Assembly (NCBI RefSeq): GCF_003352045.1
Contig: NZ_CP025815.1
Coordinates: forward strand, 3,534,001-3,598,000
Source: Sulfitobacter sp. JL08
GTDB taxonomy: Bacteria > Pseudomonadota > Alphaproteobacteria > Rhodobacterales > Rhodobacteraceae
Direction of reading: 5' to 3'
Length of the DNA stretch: 64,000 nt
Positions 1-7,834 of this stretch are shown piece after piece. A program made the position numbers and the translations under genes. The notes beneath the pieces were generated by a model. It was not told the DNA's origin. It saw nothing but the letters and a program-made list of their open reading frames with translations, and made no database searches. Positions within the stretch are counted from its first letter, which is position 1, and each line of letters begins with the position of its first letter.

Positions 1-1
1 G

Positions 2-106
2 CTCAGCTTTGTCATCGCCGTGGCATCCGAAGAGATCGTGGAGCGGGTCGAGAAATTTCATGATCGTCGCCATCAGCTTGGCATCTACGTGGAGGATCCC
101 GAATGA
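2..106 (+). CDS. 3' end of an unidentified gene
   Basis: An open frame enters from the left edge and ends with TGA at 104-106. The 34 visible C-terminal residues end in GIYVEDPE and show no motif I can assign. The stop overlaps the ATG of the following Rieske oxygenase gene (ATGA), so the two are probably translationally coupled and may belong to one pathway. Only the tail is in the window, so no function can be given. Confidence 0.6.
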   Translation, partial: LSFVIAVASEEIVERVEKFHDRRHQLGIYVEDPE

Positions 107-1227
107 GTGACATGACCGCGCCCTCAAACAGCGAAGCGGCGGCGCAGACAAGCACGCCTGTGCGCTCGCTTGATGCGCGTTATTACACAGACCCGCACGT
201 CTATGAGGTGGAAAAAGCAGGCCTGCTGGCGCAGACATGGCAGTTTGCGGGACATGCAAGTCAGCTGGAAAACCCCGGTGATTACTTCGCCTTTGATATG
301 GCCGACGAAAGCCTGTTTTGCATCAAGGGGCATGACGGAGTCATTCGCACCTTCTACAACGTCTGCCAGCACCGCGCGCATCAGCTTGTCAGCGGCGAAG
401 GATCAACCCGTGTCGTGGTTTGCCCCTATCACGCATGGACCTATGAACTGACAGGCGGGTTGCGCGCAGCACCCAATTCCAAATCCGTACCGGGTTTTGA
501 TAAATCCAAGATCTGCCTGTCCGAAGTACGTACCGAAGTCTTTCTTGGCTTCATTTTTGTCAATCTTGATCCGAACGCCGCGCCAATGGACGAATGGTTC
601 CCAAATTCCCGCGCCGAAATCGAAACATTTGTGCCGCATTGGGCCGATCTGAAACCACTGGAATGGGTGGAAATCCCCGAGAATTGCAATTGGAAAGTGT
701 CGGTCGAGAACTACTCGGAATGTTACCATTGCAGCCTGAACCACCCGACCTTTGCCACTGGCGTGATCCGGCCCGAAACCTATGATATCCAGCCGCAGGG
801 CTATTGTTTGCGCCATACCACCGAATGCAACGACCTGTCCCAGATGACCTATGACATCGCAAGCGGGTTCGAAAACAATGACAAATACTCGTCGTGGTTC
901 TTGTGGCCGATGTTCTCGTTTCAGGTTTATCCGGGCAACCTGCTTAACACCTATCACTGGCGCGCCGTGAATGCGGATCATGTGGTGGTCTGGCGCGGGT
1001 GGTATTCGGTCGGTGGCTATGACGACGAAACCGTACGCCGCATGGCCCAGCAAGATCGCGCAACCACCGTCGAAGAGGATATCCATCTGGTCGAAAGCGT
1101 TCAGCGCGGGTTGAAATCGCGCGGATATGTTCCGGGTCCGCTGGTTGTCGATCCCGGATGCGGCGTGAATTCCGAACATTCGGTGCTGCATCTGCAACGC
1201 TGGATGCGCGAGGCTGTGAATGGCTGA
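103..1227 (+). CDS. Rieske [2Fe-2S] oxygenase, alpha subunit
   Basis: A 374-residue Rieske non-heme iron oxygenase. The N-terminal Rieske domain has Cys88, His90, Cys107 and His110 (CQH and CPYH motifs), which ligate the [2Fe-2S] cluster. The C-terminal catalytic domain has the mononuclear iron motif ENYSECYHC with His209 and His214, and a likely third ligand, an Asp near residue 325 (EEDI). In length and motif layout it resembles oxygenases acting on quaternary amines and betaines (GbcA, choline or carnitine oxygenase types) more than ring-hydroxylating dioxygenases, but the substrate cannot be read from the sequence. It would need a reductase partner, and none is visible downstream. The start overlaps the upstream stop by ATGA. 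Confidence 0.85.
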   Translation: MSDMTAPSNSEAAAQTSTPVRSLDARYYTDPHVYEVEKAGLLAQTWQFAGHASQLENPGDYFAFDMADESLFCIKGHDGVIRTFYNVCQHRAHQLVSGEGSTRVVVCPYHAWTYELTGGLRAAPNSKSVPGFDKSKICLSEVRTEVFLGFIFVNLDPNAAPMDEWFPNSRAEIETFVPHWADLKPLEWVEIPENCNWKVSVENYSECYHCSLNHPTFATGVIRPETYDIQPQGYCLRHTTECNDLSQMTYDIASGFENNDKYSSWFLWPMFSFQVYPGNLLNTYHWRAVNADHVVVWRGWYSVGGYDDETVRRMAQQDRATTVEEDIHLVESVQRGLKSRGYVPGPLVVDPGCGVNSEHSVLHLQRWMREAVNG

Positions 1228-1361
1228 GCTGTTCGCAACATCCGGCTAAGGTCTCGAAACGCGTCGCGATGATCCACGCCATGATTGGCGCGCTCGTCAA
1301 GATGTACGAATAGGAAAGCCACCCGATTTCATTTGCTTTGGATGTTCTCTCGATATTTGTA

Positions 1362-1399
1362 TTGACGCACTCCCTATATTTCCAATATTCGTGAAATAT
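1362..1399 (+). promoter_or_regulatory. ars promoter with an inverted repeat over the arsR start codon
   Basis: A TTGACG -35-like hexamer lies at 1362-1367. An AT-rich -10-like AATATT follows at 1384-1389 after 16 bp. A perfect inverted repeat, ATATTTC (1376-1382) and GAAATAT (1393-1399) with 10 bases between, covers the -10 region and runs into the ATG at 1398. Such a repeat suits ArsR repression that is relieved by arsenite. The predicted transcription start falls at or just before the ATG, and no Shine-Dalgarno sequence precedes it, so the mRNA may be leaderless. Confidence 0.55.
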
Positions 1400-2240
1400 G
1401 GAATCATTGCTCACAGACCGACTCGCAACTCTTAGCCATCCCCAGCGGATGGCGGTGTTTCGTCTGCTCATGCGGCGCTGCCCCGATGAACTGCCCGCCG
1501 GCGAGATTGCCGAAGTGCTGGACCTGAAGCCCAGCACCGCATCGGTTTATCTTTCGGCCCTGACACAGGCCGGGCTGATCTCGCAACGCCGGGACAAGAC
1601 ACGACTGCTTTACGCCGTAAATCTTAATGCTGCCCGCGATGTTGTTGCGGGTCTCTTTGTCGATTGTTGTCGCGGCCGGGCAGATCTTTGCCCGCCTCAC
1701 TTTTCTGACCTTATCAGGAGTATTCCTCTCATGGCTGACAAGAAATATAACGTGCTTTTTGTATGCACCGGCAATTCGGCCCGCTCGATTTTTGCCGAAA
1801 CCATCCTGCGCGACATGGCAGGTGACAAATTCACCGCTTACTCCGCAGGTACTGCGCATCGCTCAGAGTTGAACCCACTTGCCGTTGAAATGCTGCAATC
1901 AAAGGGGCACGACATCGCCCCCTTGCGGTCCAAGAACGTGTCAGAATTTCAACATTCCGACGCGCCGAAAATGGAATTTGTCTTTACAGTGTGTGACCGC
2001 GCCGCAAACGAAGAATGCCCCACCTGGCCCGGCCAGCCGGTTTCGGGCCATTGGGGCATGCCGGACCCGGTCAAGGCTGATGGGACTCTTGCTGAAAAGC
2101 GGCTGGCGTTTCAACAGACATACGGGGCTTTGTACAACCGGATCAACGCATTCACAGCGCTGTCTTTCGACCTTCTTGATCGCGCGACATTGCAAAAACG
2201 AGTCGATGAAATCGGCAAAGAAACCGCCACCCAAGGATAA
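1398..2240 (+). CDS. arsR-arsC: ArsR repressor fused to a LMW-phosphatase-type arsenate reductase (ArsC)
   Basis: A 280-residue two-domain protein. Residues 1-105 are an ArsR/SmtB winged helix (LKPSTASVYLSALTQAGLI recognition region) with Cys90, Cys91 and Cys98, which are candidate As(III) ligands. Residues 113-280 are a low-molecular-weight protein tyrosine phosphatase fold with the P-loop CTGNSAR (Cys123 to Arg129) and a MPDPV segment carrying the general-acid Asp, as in thioredoxin- or glutaredoxin-linked arsenate reductases. It would sense As(III) and reduce As(V). Met112 opens the phosphatase domain and has its own Shine-Dalgarno sequence, so a free ArsC may also be made. ATG 1398 is the only start that keeps the helix-turn-helix intact. 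First gene of the arsenic operon. Confidence 0.9.
   Translation: MESLLTDRLATLSHPQRMAVFRLLMRRCPDELPAGEIAEVLDLKPSTASVYLSALTQAGLISQRRDKTRLLYAVNLNAARDVVAGLFVDCCRGRADLCPPHFSDLIRSIPLMADKKYNVLFVCTGNSARSIFAETILRDMAGDKFTAYSAGTAHRSELNPLAVEMLQSKGHDIAPLRSKNVSEFQHSDAPKMEFVFTVCDRAANEECPTWPGQPVSGHWGMPDPVKADGTLAEKRLAFQQTYGALYNRINAFTALSFDLLDRATLQKRVDEIGKETATQG
1716..1733 (+). promoter_or_regulatory. Internal ribosome-binding site and ATG inside the arsR-arsC fusion
   Basis: AGGAG at 1716-1720 lies 10 bases before an in-frame ATG at 1731, exactly where the ArsR domain ends and the phosphatase domain starts (MADKKYNVLFVCTG). It could direct synthesis of a stand-alone ArsC of about 169 residues from the same message. 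This is either a remnant of two formerly separate genes or a working internal start. Confidence 0.5.
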
Positions 2241-2246
2241 CTGATT

Positions 2247-3245
2247 ATGACCACCTACGCACTGAACGGTCTTGGCCGCATCGGTAAGCTTGCCTTGCGC
2301 CCTTTGCTTGAACGCGGCGCGCAGATTGCATTCATCAATGATGCCATTGGCGATCCTGCCATGCATGCGCATCTTCTGGAATTTGACTCGGTTCACGGGC
2401 GTTGGCCTGCGGAGTTTGCGGCAGACGCGGATGCGATCAGCATTGACGGAACCCATATTCCCGTAACCAGCACCCGCACGCTGGAAGACCTGCCTTTGGA
2501 CGGTGTGGATGTTGTCATAGACTGTACAGGCGCCTTCAAGACAGAGGCCAGCCTGGCCCCGTATTTTGCCGCAGGTGTGAAAAAGGTCATCGTATCGGCG
2601 CCGGTCAAGGACGGACCAACGGCAAACATCGTTTATGGCGTAAACGAGGGTATTTACGATCCGGCAACCCACCAGATCATTACAGCGGCCAGTTGCACGA
2701 CAAACTGCCTTGCTCCGGTCGTGAAGGTTTTGCTTGAGGGGATCGGCATCAAGCACGGTTCCATCACGACAATCCATGATGTGACCAATACCCAGACAAT
2801 CATCGACCGCCCGGCCAAGGATTTGCGGCGGGCCCGCTCTGCGCTGACCAACCTGATCCCGACCACGACTGGATCGGCCACGGCGATTACCCTGATCTAC
2901 CCGGAATTGACCGGCAAACTGAACGGCCATGCCGTTCGCGTTCCGCTGCTTAACGCCTCGATCACGGATTGTGTGTTTGAAATGGCCCGCGAAACGACCG
3001 TGGAAGAGGTGAACGGGTTGTTCAAGGCCGCCGCCGAGGGCCCGTTGAAAGGTATTCTTGGGTACGAAACACGCCCCCTTGTGTCATCGGATTACACGAA
3101 CGATCAGCGCAGCAGCATCATTGATGCACCATCGACGATGGTCGTGAACGGCACCCAGCTTAAGGTCTATGCGTGGTATGATAACGAATATGGCTATGCC
3201 TACCGGTTGGTCGATGTTGCCCTTATGGTCGGCGGCAAGCTGTGA
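2247..3245 (+). CDS. gapdh: ArsJ-associated glyceraldehyde-3-phosphate dehydrogenase
   Basis: A 332-residue type I GAPDH. It has the Rossmann motif GLGRIG at residues 8-13, the catalytic Cys150 in ASCTTNC and a conserved His177 in TTIHDVTN. In ars operons containing arsJ, the dedicated GAPDH uses arsenate in place of phosphate and forms 1-arseno-3-phosphoglycerate, which ArsJ exports. Its position between arsR-arsC and the arsJ-like transporter, with only a few bases before it and a GTGA overlap after it, supports this role over central glycolysis. AAGGA precedes the ATG by about 10 bases. Confidence 0.9.
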   Translation: MTTYALNGLGRIGKLALRPLLERGAQIAFINDAIGDPAMHAHLLEFDSVHGRWPAEFAADADAISIDGTHIPVTSTRTLEDLPLDGVDVVIDCTGAFKTEASLAPYFAAGVKKVIVSAPVKDGPTANIVYGVNEGIYDPATHQIITAASCTTNCLAPVVKVLLEGIGIKHGSITTIHDVTNTQTIIDRPAKDLRRARSALTNLIPTTTGSATAITLIYPELTGKLNGHAVRVPLLNASITDCVFEMARETTVEEVNGLFKAAAEGPLKGILGYETRPLVSSDYTNDQRSSIIDAPSTMVVNGTQLKVYAWYDNEYGYAYRLVDVALMVGGKL

Positions 3246-4519
3246 CAAAACCTGACGAACGGCCTGCGGGATTGAGCGCTTACATCGCTGTCACGGCGGC
3301 CTACTGGGCCTTCATGCTGACCGATGGTGCCCTGCGCATGCTGGTTCTGCTGCATTTTCACACTTTGGGATTTTCGCCGGTCCAACTGGCCTATCTCTTT
3401 GTTCTTTACGAAATCGCCGGTGTCGTGACCAACCTGTCTGCCGGATGGGTTGCGGCGCGGTTCGGCCTGACCTCGACACTCTATGCCGGGCTGACCCTGC
3501 AGGTTGTTGCCTTGCTGGCGCTAACCCAGCTTGATCCCGCGTGGAGCATCACGGCCTCTGTGATCTTTGTGATGTCGGTGCAAGGGCTGTCCGGCGTGGC
3601 CAAGGATCTTGCCAAGATGAGTTCCAAAAGCGCCGTCAAAATCCTTGCGCCGCGTGACGGCGGCGGTCTGTTCCGCTGGGTGGCGCTTCTGACAGGATCA
3701 AAGAATGCAGTCAAAGGAAGCGGCTTTCTGCTGGGTGCCGTACTGCTGGCGGTGTTCGGTTTTGTTCCATCTGTTCTGATAATGGCCGTGATCCTTTTCG
3801 CGATCCTGATCGCGGTCGTGATCGGCATGCCATCCGGCCTGCCGGTTGCCCGAAAGGACGCCAAATTCTCCGAGGTGTTATCGAAAAACCGCAACATCAA
3901 CTGGCTGAGCGCGGCCCGTCTTTTCCTGTTCGGCGCCCGGGATGTGTGGTTTGTGGTTGGCATCCCGATCTATTTCTACGCGGTGCTTTCCGATGGCAGC
4001 ATCGATGGCAAACGCGCCGCATTCTTCATGATCGGTACATTCATGGCTGTCTGGACAATCCTCTACGGCTTTGTTCAGGGCTGGGCCCCCCGCATCCTCA
4101 AGGCTGCATCGCGCACCGACGAACAGATTCTGGCCCAAGCCAAACGCTGGGTCGCTATGTTGATCATAGTGCCAGCCCTGCTTGCCGGTCTGGTGTTTCT
4201 TGCCCCCGAACCGTCCGGTGCACTGACCTTGACGATCGTTCTGGGTCTTTTGGTGTTTGGCGGCATCTTTGCCGTCAACTCGGCGCTGCACTCTTTCCTG
4301 ATCCTCAGCTTTACAGATGAAAAAAGGGTCACGATGGATGTCGGTTTCTATTACATGTCCAACGCAGCAGGACGTCTTGTCGGCACGGTTCTGTCCGGCC
4401 TGACCTATCAACTGGGGGGGCTTTCATTGTCTTTGGGCACCGCCGCATTCATGATAGGGCTCAGCTGGCTGGCGATGCTGCAACTGAAAACACAAAAAAC
4501 GACTGGGATTGCAGTATGA
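3242..4519 (+). CDS. arsJ: ArsJ, MFS exporter of 1-arseno-3-phosphoglycerate
   Basis: A 425-residue, 12-helix major facilitator protein. The N-terminal stretch ([21 protein letters not shown]) and the gene order next to a GAPDH are typical of ArsJ. It would export the unstable organoarsenical made by the neighbouring GAPDH, which breaks down to arsenate outside the cell. The start is GTG at 3242, overlapping the GAPDH stop (GTGA). The stop overlaps the ATG of acr3 (ATGA), indicating tight translational coupling along the operon. Confidence 0.9.
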   Translation: MTKPDERPAGLSAYIAVTAAYWAFMLTDGALRMLVLLHFHTLGFSPVQLAYLFVLYEIAGVVTNLSAGWVAARFGLTSTLYAGLTLQVVALLALTQLDPAWSITASVIFVMSVQGLSGVAKDLAKMSSKSAVKILAPRDGGGLFRWVALLTGSKNAVKGSGFLLGAVLLAVFGFVPSVLIMAVILFAILIAVVIGMPSGLPVARKDAKFSEVLSKNRNINWLSAARLFLFGARDVWFVVGIPIYFYAVLSDGSIDGKRAAFFMIGTFMAVWTILYGFVQGWAPRILKAASRTDEQILAQAKRWVAMLIIVPALLAGLVFLAPEPSGALTLTIVLGLLVFGGIFAVNSALHSFLILSFTDEKRVTMDVGFYYMSNAAGRLVGTVLSGLTYQLGGLSLSLGTAAFMIGLSWLAMLQLKTQKTTGIAV

Positions 4520-5526
4520 ACATCTTCGAAAAATACCTGTCCCTCTGGATTGCATTGGCAATGGGGGGCGGGATCGTTCTGGGCAATATTGCACCCCAAC
4601 TGGTCAATGCGGTCGCAGCGGCGGAACTGGCCAGCGTCAATCTGGTTGTCGCTGTGCTGATATGGGCAATGGTCTATCCGATGATGGTTGGCGTTGATCC
4701 CAGATCGCTGCGCGATGTGGCGAAACAACCCCGCGGATTGCTGATCACACTTGTTGTCAACTGGCTGATCAAACCGTTCACCATGGCCGCTTTGGCGGTG
4801 CTTTTTTTCCAGTATGTTTTCGCACCATGGATTCCACCCGAAGACGCGATGCAATACATTGCCGGGTTGATCCTTCTTGGCGCGGCGCCGTGCACGGCGA
4901 TGGTGTTTGTATGGTCGCAACTGACGCGGGGCGATGAAACCTACACGCTTTTGCAGGTGTCAGTGAATGATCTGATCATGGTCATCGCCTTTGCACCGAT
5001 TGTGGCGTTCCTGTTGGGTGTTACGGATATCAACGTGCCGTGGTCGACGCTGGTTCTGTCGGTTTTGCTGTTTATCGCGCTGCCCCTTTTTGCAGGTTTG
5101 ATGACACGCCGCCGGCTTGGGTCGAGTGACGCGATCGAGGCATTTCAGGCGCGTGTGAAACCCTATTCAATCGTTGGCCTGATCGTAACCGTCATGATCC
5201 TGTTTGGCCTGCAGGGGCAGGTGATTGTATCCAAACCATTCATCATCATACTGATCGCCGTACCCATCATTCTGCAAAGCTACGGCATTTTTGCAGTCGG
5301 TTACGCGGCCGCCTTTGCATTGAAAGTACCGCACCGGATTGCGGCCCCATGCGCGCTGATCGGCACGTCGAATTTCTTTGAACTGGCCGTCGCGGTTGCC
5401 ATCAGCCTGTTCGGATTGAACTCTGGTGCTGCCTTGGCAACCGTTGTCGGCGTTCTGGTCGAGGTGCCGGTCATGCTGACCCTTGTTGCATTCGCCAACA
5501 AAACGCGGGCACGGTTTGTATCCTAG
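4516..5526 (+). CDS. acr3: Acr3-family arsenite efflux permease
   Basis: A 336-residue membrane protein with about 10 predicted helices. It keeps the Acr3 landmark Cys126 ([13 protein letters not shown]), which in characterised Acr3 proteins is needed for As(III) transport, and the Glu in the late-helix motif [11 protein letters not shown]. It extrudes arsenite made by the ArsC domain using the proton motive force. It overlaps arsJ by ATGA and is the last gene of the operon; the next gene is convergent. Confidence 0.92.
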   Translation: MNIFEKYLSLWIALAMGGGIVLGNIAPQLVNAVAAAELASVNLVVAVLIWAMVYPMMVGVDPRSLRDVAKQPRGLLITLVVNWLIKPFTMAALAVLFFQYVFAPWIPPEDAMQYIAGLILLGAAPCTAMVFVWSQLTRGDETYTLLQVSVNDLIMVIAFAPIVAFLLGVTDINVPWSTLVLSVLLFIALPLFAGLMTRRRLGSSDAIEAFQARVKPYSIVGLIVTVMILFGLQGQVIVSKPFIIILIAVPIILQSYGIFAVGYAAAFALKVPHRIAAPCALIGTSNFFELAVAVAISLFGLNSGAALATVVGVLVEVPVMLTLVAFANKTRARFVS

Positions 5527-5566
5527 CACAGCAAGGAATGTGGCACACGCCCAGCCAGGAATGCTG

Positions 5567-6571
5567 TCAAACCAAGGCGCCCAGTGAACGCAACTGCCCG
5601 GCAAGGGCGTCATCGACTTCCACGCCGTGCGCGTCGGCACGGGCACGCGCGCTATGGCGCTTGTCGCCGGGTACGCGGGTGTTTGGCTCTTGCGTCATGT
5701 CGGCCAACATCTGTTCAAGACGTTCGGCGTGTCCGGTTTGACCCAGCCCATCTGGCCGGATCGCGATCAGGGTTTGCCCCAGTCGTGGCGGTCCGCCAAC
5801 ATCATCCCCAAGAGAGGATGCACGATAGGACCAGTTGGCGCCAGTCAACCCCGCGGCAAGAACTTCGACCATCAGGGCCAGCGCCGCCCCTTTGTGCCCA
5901 CCCGCCGGTGCAATGGAGCCTGCCATGGCTTCGTTTGCATCCGTTGTCGGCTGACCATTCGCATCCAGCGCCCAAGTCGACGGGATCGGTTCGTTGGCTG
6001 ACGCGGCATTGGCCAGATTAACAAAAGCCGTGGCCGACGACGAACTATCAATAATCAATGGTTCACCCACGCGCGGGGCCGCAAAAGACCACGGGTTTGT
6101 TCCGAAAAACGGTGTCTTGCCACCCCAGGGCGCCATCGTGGAAGATGCGTTCGCGGTCATGATCGACATAAGCCCGGCACGCGCCAGACGACCGGTGAAA
6201 TACCCGAGCACGCCACAGGCATAGGCATTTGATATCCCCATGAGGGCAATGCCGTTTTGCTGCGTCGCGTTTATCAAGGCCTGTTCGCCCGCTTCAAATG
6301 CCGGGTGCGCGAACCCGTCCGCGGCATCCACCCTGATCAAAGCGGGAAGAGGCTGCGTAACAATCGGGGCGGCATCGCCGTTGATCTTACCAACCTTCAG
6401 GTGCTGGCAATAATAGGGGACATATCCCAACCCGATGCCACGAATTCCTTCGGCCTCGGCATCGCGGATCGAACGGGCGACAGCCGATGCCTGAATCTTG
6501 TTGGCACCGCTTGCAGACATCGTTTGCTGCGCAGCGGTTTCCACTTGGTCAAGTGACAGGGTCAGGGGCAT
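5567..6571 (-). CDS. Malate/L-lactate dehydrogenase family (Ldh_2) oxidoreductase, atypical
   Basis: A 334-residue member of the NAD(P)H-dependent malate/lactate/sulfolactate dehydrogenase family, recognised from the overall pattern (an N-terminal segment ending KVGKINGDAAP, TMAPWGGKTPFFGTNPWSFAAP, and GGHKGAALALMVEVLA near the C-terminus). The start is set at ATG 6571, which has GGAGAA about 8 bases upstream; a longer frame is open but lacks family sequence. Two histidine-bearing family motifs are not visible: the usual SHG near residue 45 reads RGIGLGY, and the usual SNHFG-like segment near residue 115 reads SNAYACG. It follows the enolase-superfamily gene by 16 bp in the same operon. The reaction is uncertain. 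Confidence 0.75.
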   Translation of the reverse strand: MPLTLSLDQVETAAQQTMSASGANKIQASAVARSIRDAEAEGIRGIGLGYVPYYCQHLKVGKINGDAAPIVTQPLPALIRVDAADGFAHPAFEAGEQALINATQQNGIALMGISNAYACGVLGYFTGRLARAGLMSIMTANASSTMAPWGGKTPFFGTNPWSFAAPRVGEPLIIDSSSSATAFVNLANAASANEPIPSTWALDANGQPTTDANEAMAGSIAPAGGHKGAALALMVEVLAAGLTGANWSYRASSLGDDVGGPPRLGQTLIAIRPDGLGQTGHAERLEQMLADMTQEPNTRVPGDKRHSARARADAHGVEVDDALAGQLRSLGALV

Positions 6572-6587
6572 TCTGGATTTCTCCGGT

Positions 6588-7769
6588 TCAGGATTTACGA
6601 AAAAAGCTGCCGTAGCCACTTCCCTTCGGGGCATGGGCACCCGAGGGAAAGCGACCTTCGTCAAGATATCGCTGATGGCATCTTTGCAGGGCTACGGGGT
6701 CTATCGTGACACCCAGACCGGGGCCATCCGGCACCGCCGCAACCCCGTTTTCCAATTTGTGCGGGCCACCCTCAATCACATCGTCAGCATACCAGTGAAA
6801 CAGCGTTTGACTGGCGCCGCGCACATGGTCCAACGCCGCTGTCATGTGCAGGTAGGCCGCGCTGGCAATACCCGTTTCGCCCGAATGAAAGCGAAACCCG
6901 ATATTCATGGCGGCGCAGGCAGCAATGAAATCGCGAGTGCCAGAAATGCCGCCATGTTCATTGATGTTGGTCACAATCGCATCCGGACATCCCAGCGCGA
7001 CAGCCTGTGGCAGGTTGATCGAATGAGCAGAGAACGAACAGGCGGAATGGGTGCGCAGGGCCGCCATTTCGCTATATGTTTCGCACGGCTCTTCGAACCA
7101 GGTAATGTCAAACCGGGCAAACCGGTTCAAAGCATCACGTGCGGTCGGAACTGTCCACGCCCCATTGGCATCCAGCCGCAACTCGCGATCCCCGATGGCG
7201 GCGCGCACCTCGCGCACCATATCAATCTCTTCTGACAAAGCGACCGTGCCAACCTTGCCCTCAAAAATCAGGGAACCGTGGCGTTCAATCATATGTGCGC
7301 AATATCGCGCGACCTCTGTCGGGGTCGCCTCGCCATTTTCTTGGGCACCGGGTGCGCGATAGCTGAAATACTCTGTCAAAGGGATGTTGTCGCGCACCGC
7401 ACCGCCCAACAGCGTGACCAGCGGAAGTTTTTCGATCTTGCCGCGTGCATCCCACATCGCCATTTCAATGCCGCCAAATGCGCGCCGCGCGGCCGTGGTG
7501 TTATCCCAAGGGGTATAGCCCATTCCGGGCACACAGTTCTGGCGCGCAAGGTGGATATCCCGCACATCAAGTCCGATCAGCCTTTCGCCCATCGCCACGA
7601 CATCGGCACTTCTGTCACCGTCGGCACATTCACCCAAACCGGTGACTCCGTCAGCGGTATCCAGTTCAATCACCGTTTTGGTCAGCGACGCGATGGAGCC
7701 ATAGCTGAAACGATAGGGCGCACGAAACGGGATGTTGACGGGCGTTGCCCGAATGGCGGTAATTTTCAT
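6588..7769 (-). CDS. Enolase-superfamily (mandelate racemase/muconate lactonizing) enzyme
   Basis: A 393-residue TIM-barrel enzyme. The N-terminal capping domain is followed by barrel motifs: a lysine in FEGKVGT, the metal-ligand Asp in RLDANGAW and the Glu in WFEEP. The region TNINEHGGI followed by FRFHSGETGIAS matches the layout of the His-containing strand in glucarate-dehydratase-like members, where a His acts as base, although the Asp that normally pairs with that His appears to be Asn here. It probably dehydrates or epimerises a carboxylic (sugar) acid. It lies between the binding-protein gene and the dehydrogenase-family gene, suggesting one catabolic route. Confidence 0.8.
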   Translation of the reverse strand: MKITAIRATPVNIPFRAPYRFSYGSIASLTKTVIELDTADGVTGLGECADGDRSADVVAMGERLIGLDVRDIHLARQNCVPGMGYTPWDNTTAARRAFGGIEMAMWDARGKIEKLPLVTLLGGAVRDNIPLTEYFSYRAPGAQENGEATPTEVARYCAHMIERHGSLIFEGKVGTVALSEEIDMVREVRAAIGDRELRLDANGAWTVPTARDALNRFARFDITWFEEPCETYSEMAALRTHSACSFSAHSINLPQAVALGCPDAIVTNINEHGGISGTRDFIAACAAMNIGFRFHSGETGIASAAYLHMTAALDHVRGASQTLFHWYADDVIEGGPHKLENGVAAVPDGPGLGVTIDPVALQRCHQRYLDEGRFPSGAHAPKGSGYGSFFRKS

Positions 7770-7795
7770 GTCTTGAATTCCAGTTGCGTCAAATA

Positions 7796-7826
7796 TGTGC
7801 CGCCATATTCAGCATATGGCGGCACA
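7796..7826 (-). terminator. Intercistronic hairpin after the binding-protein gene
   Basis: A perfect 13-bp stem (7796-7808 with 7814-7826) closes a 5-base loop between the binding-protein stop and the next gene, read leftward. Only a short T-rich run follows, so it is more likely to stabilise the upstream message or partly terminate transcription. This is the common arrangement where a binding protein is made in excess over downstream enzymes. Confidence 0.6.
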
Positions 7827-7834
7827 AAGCCGGA

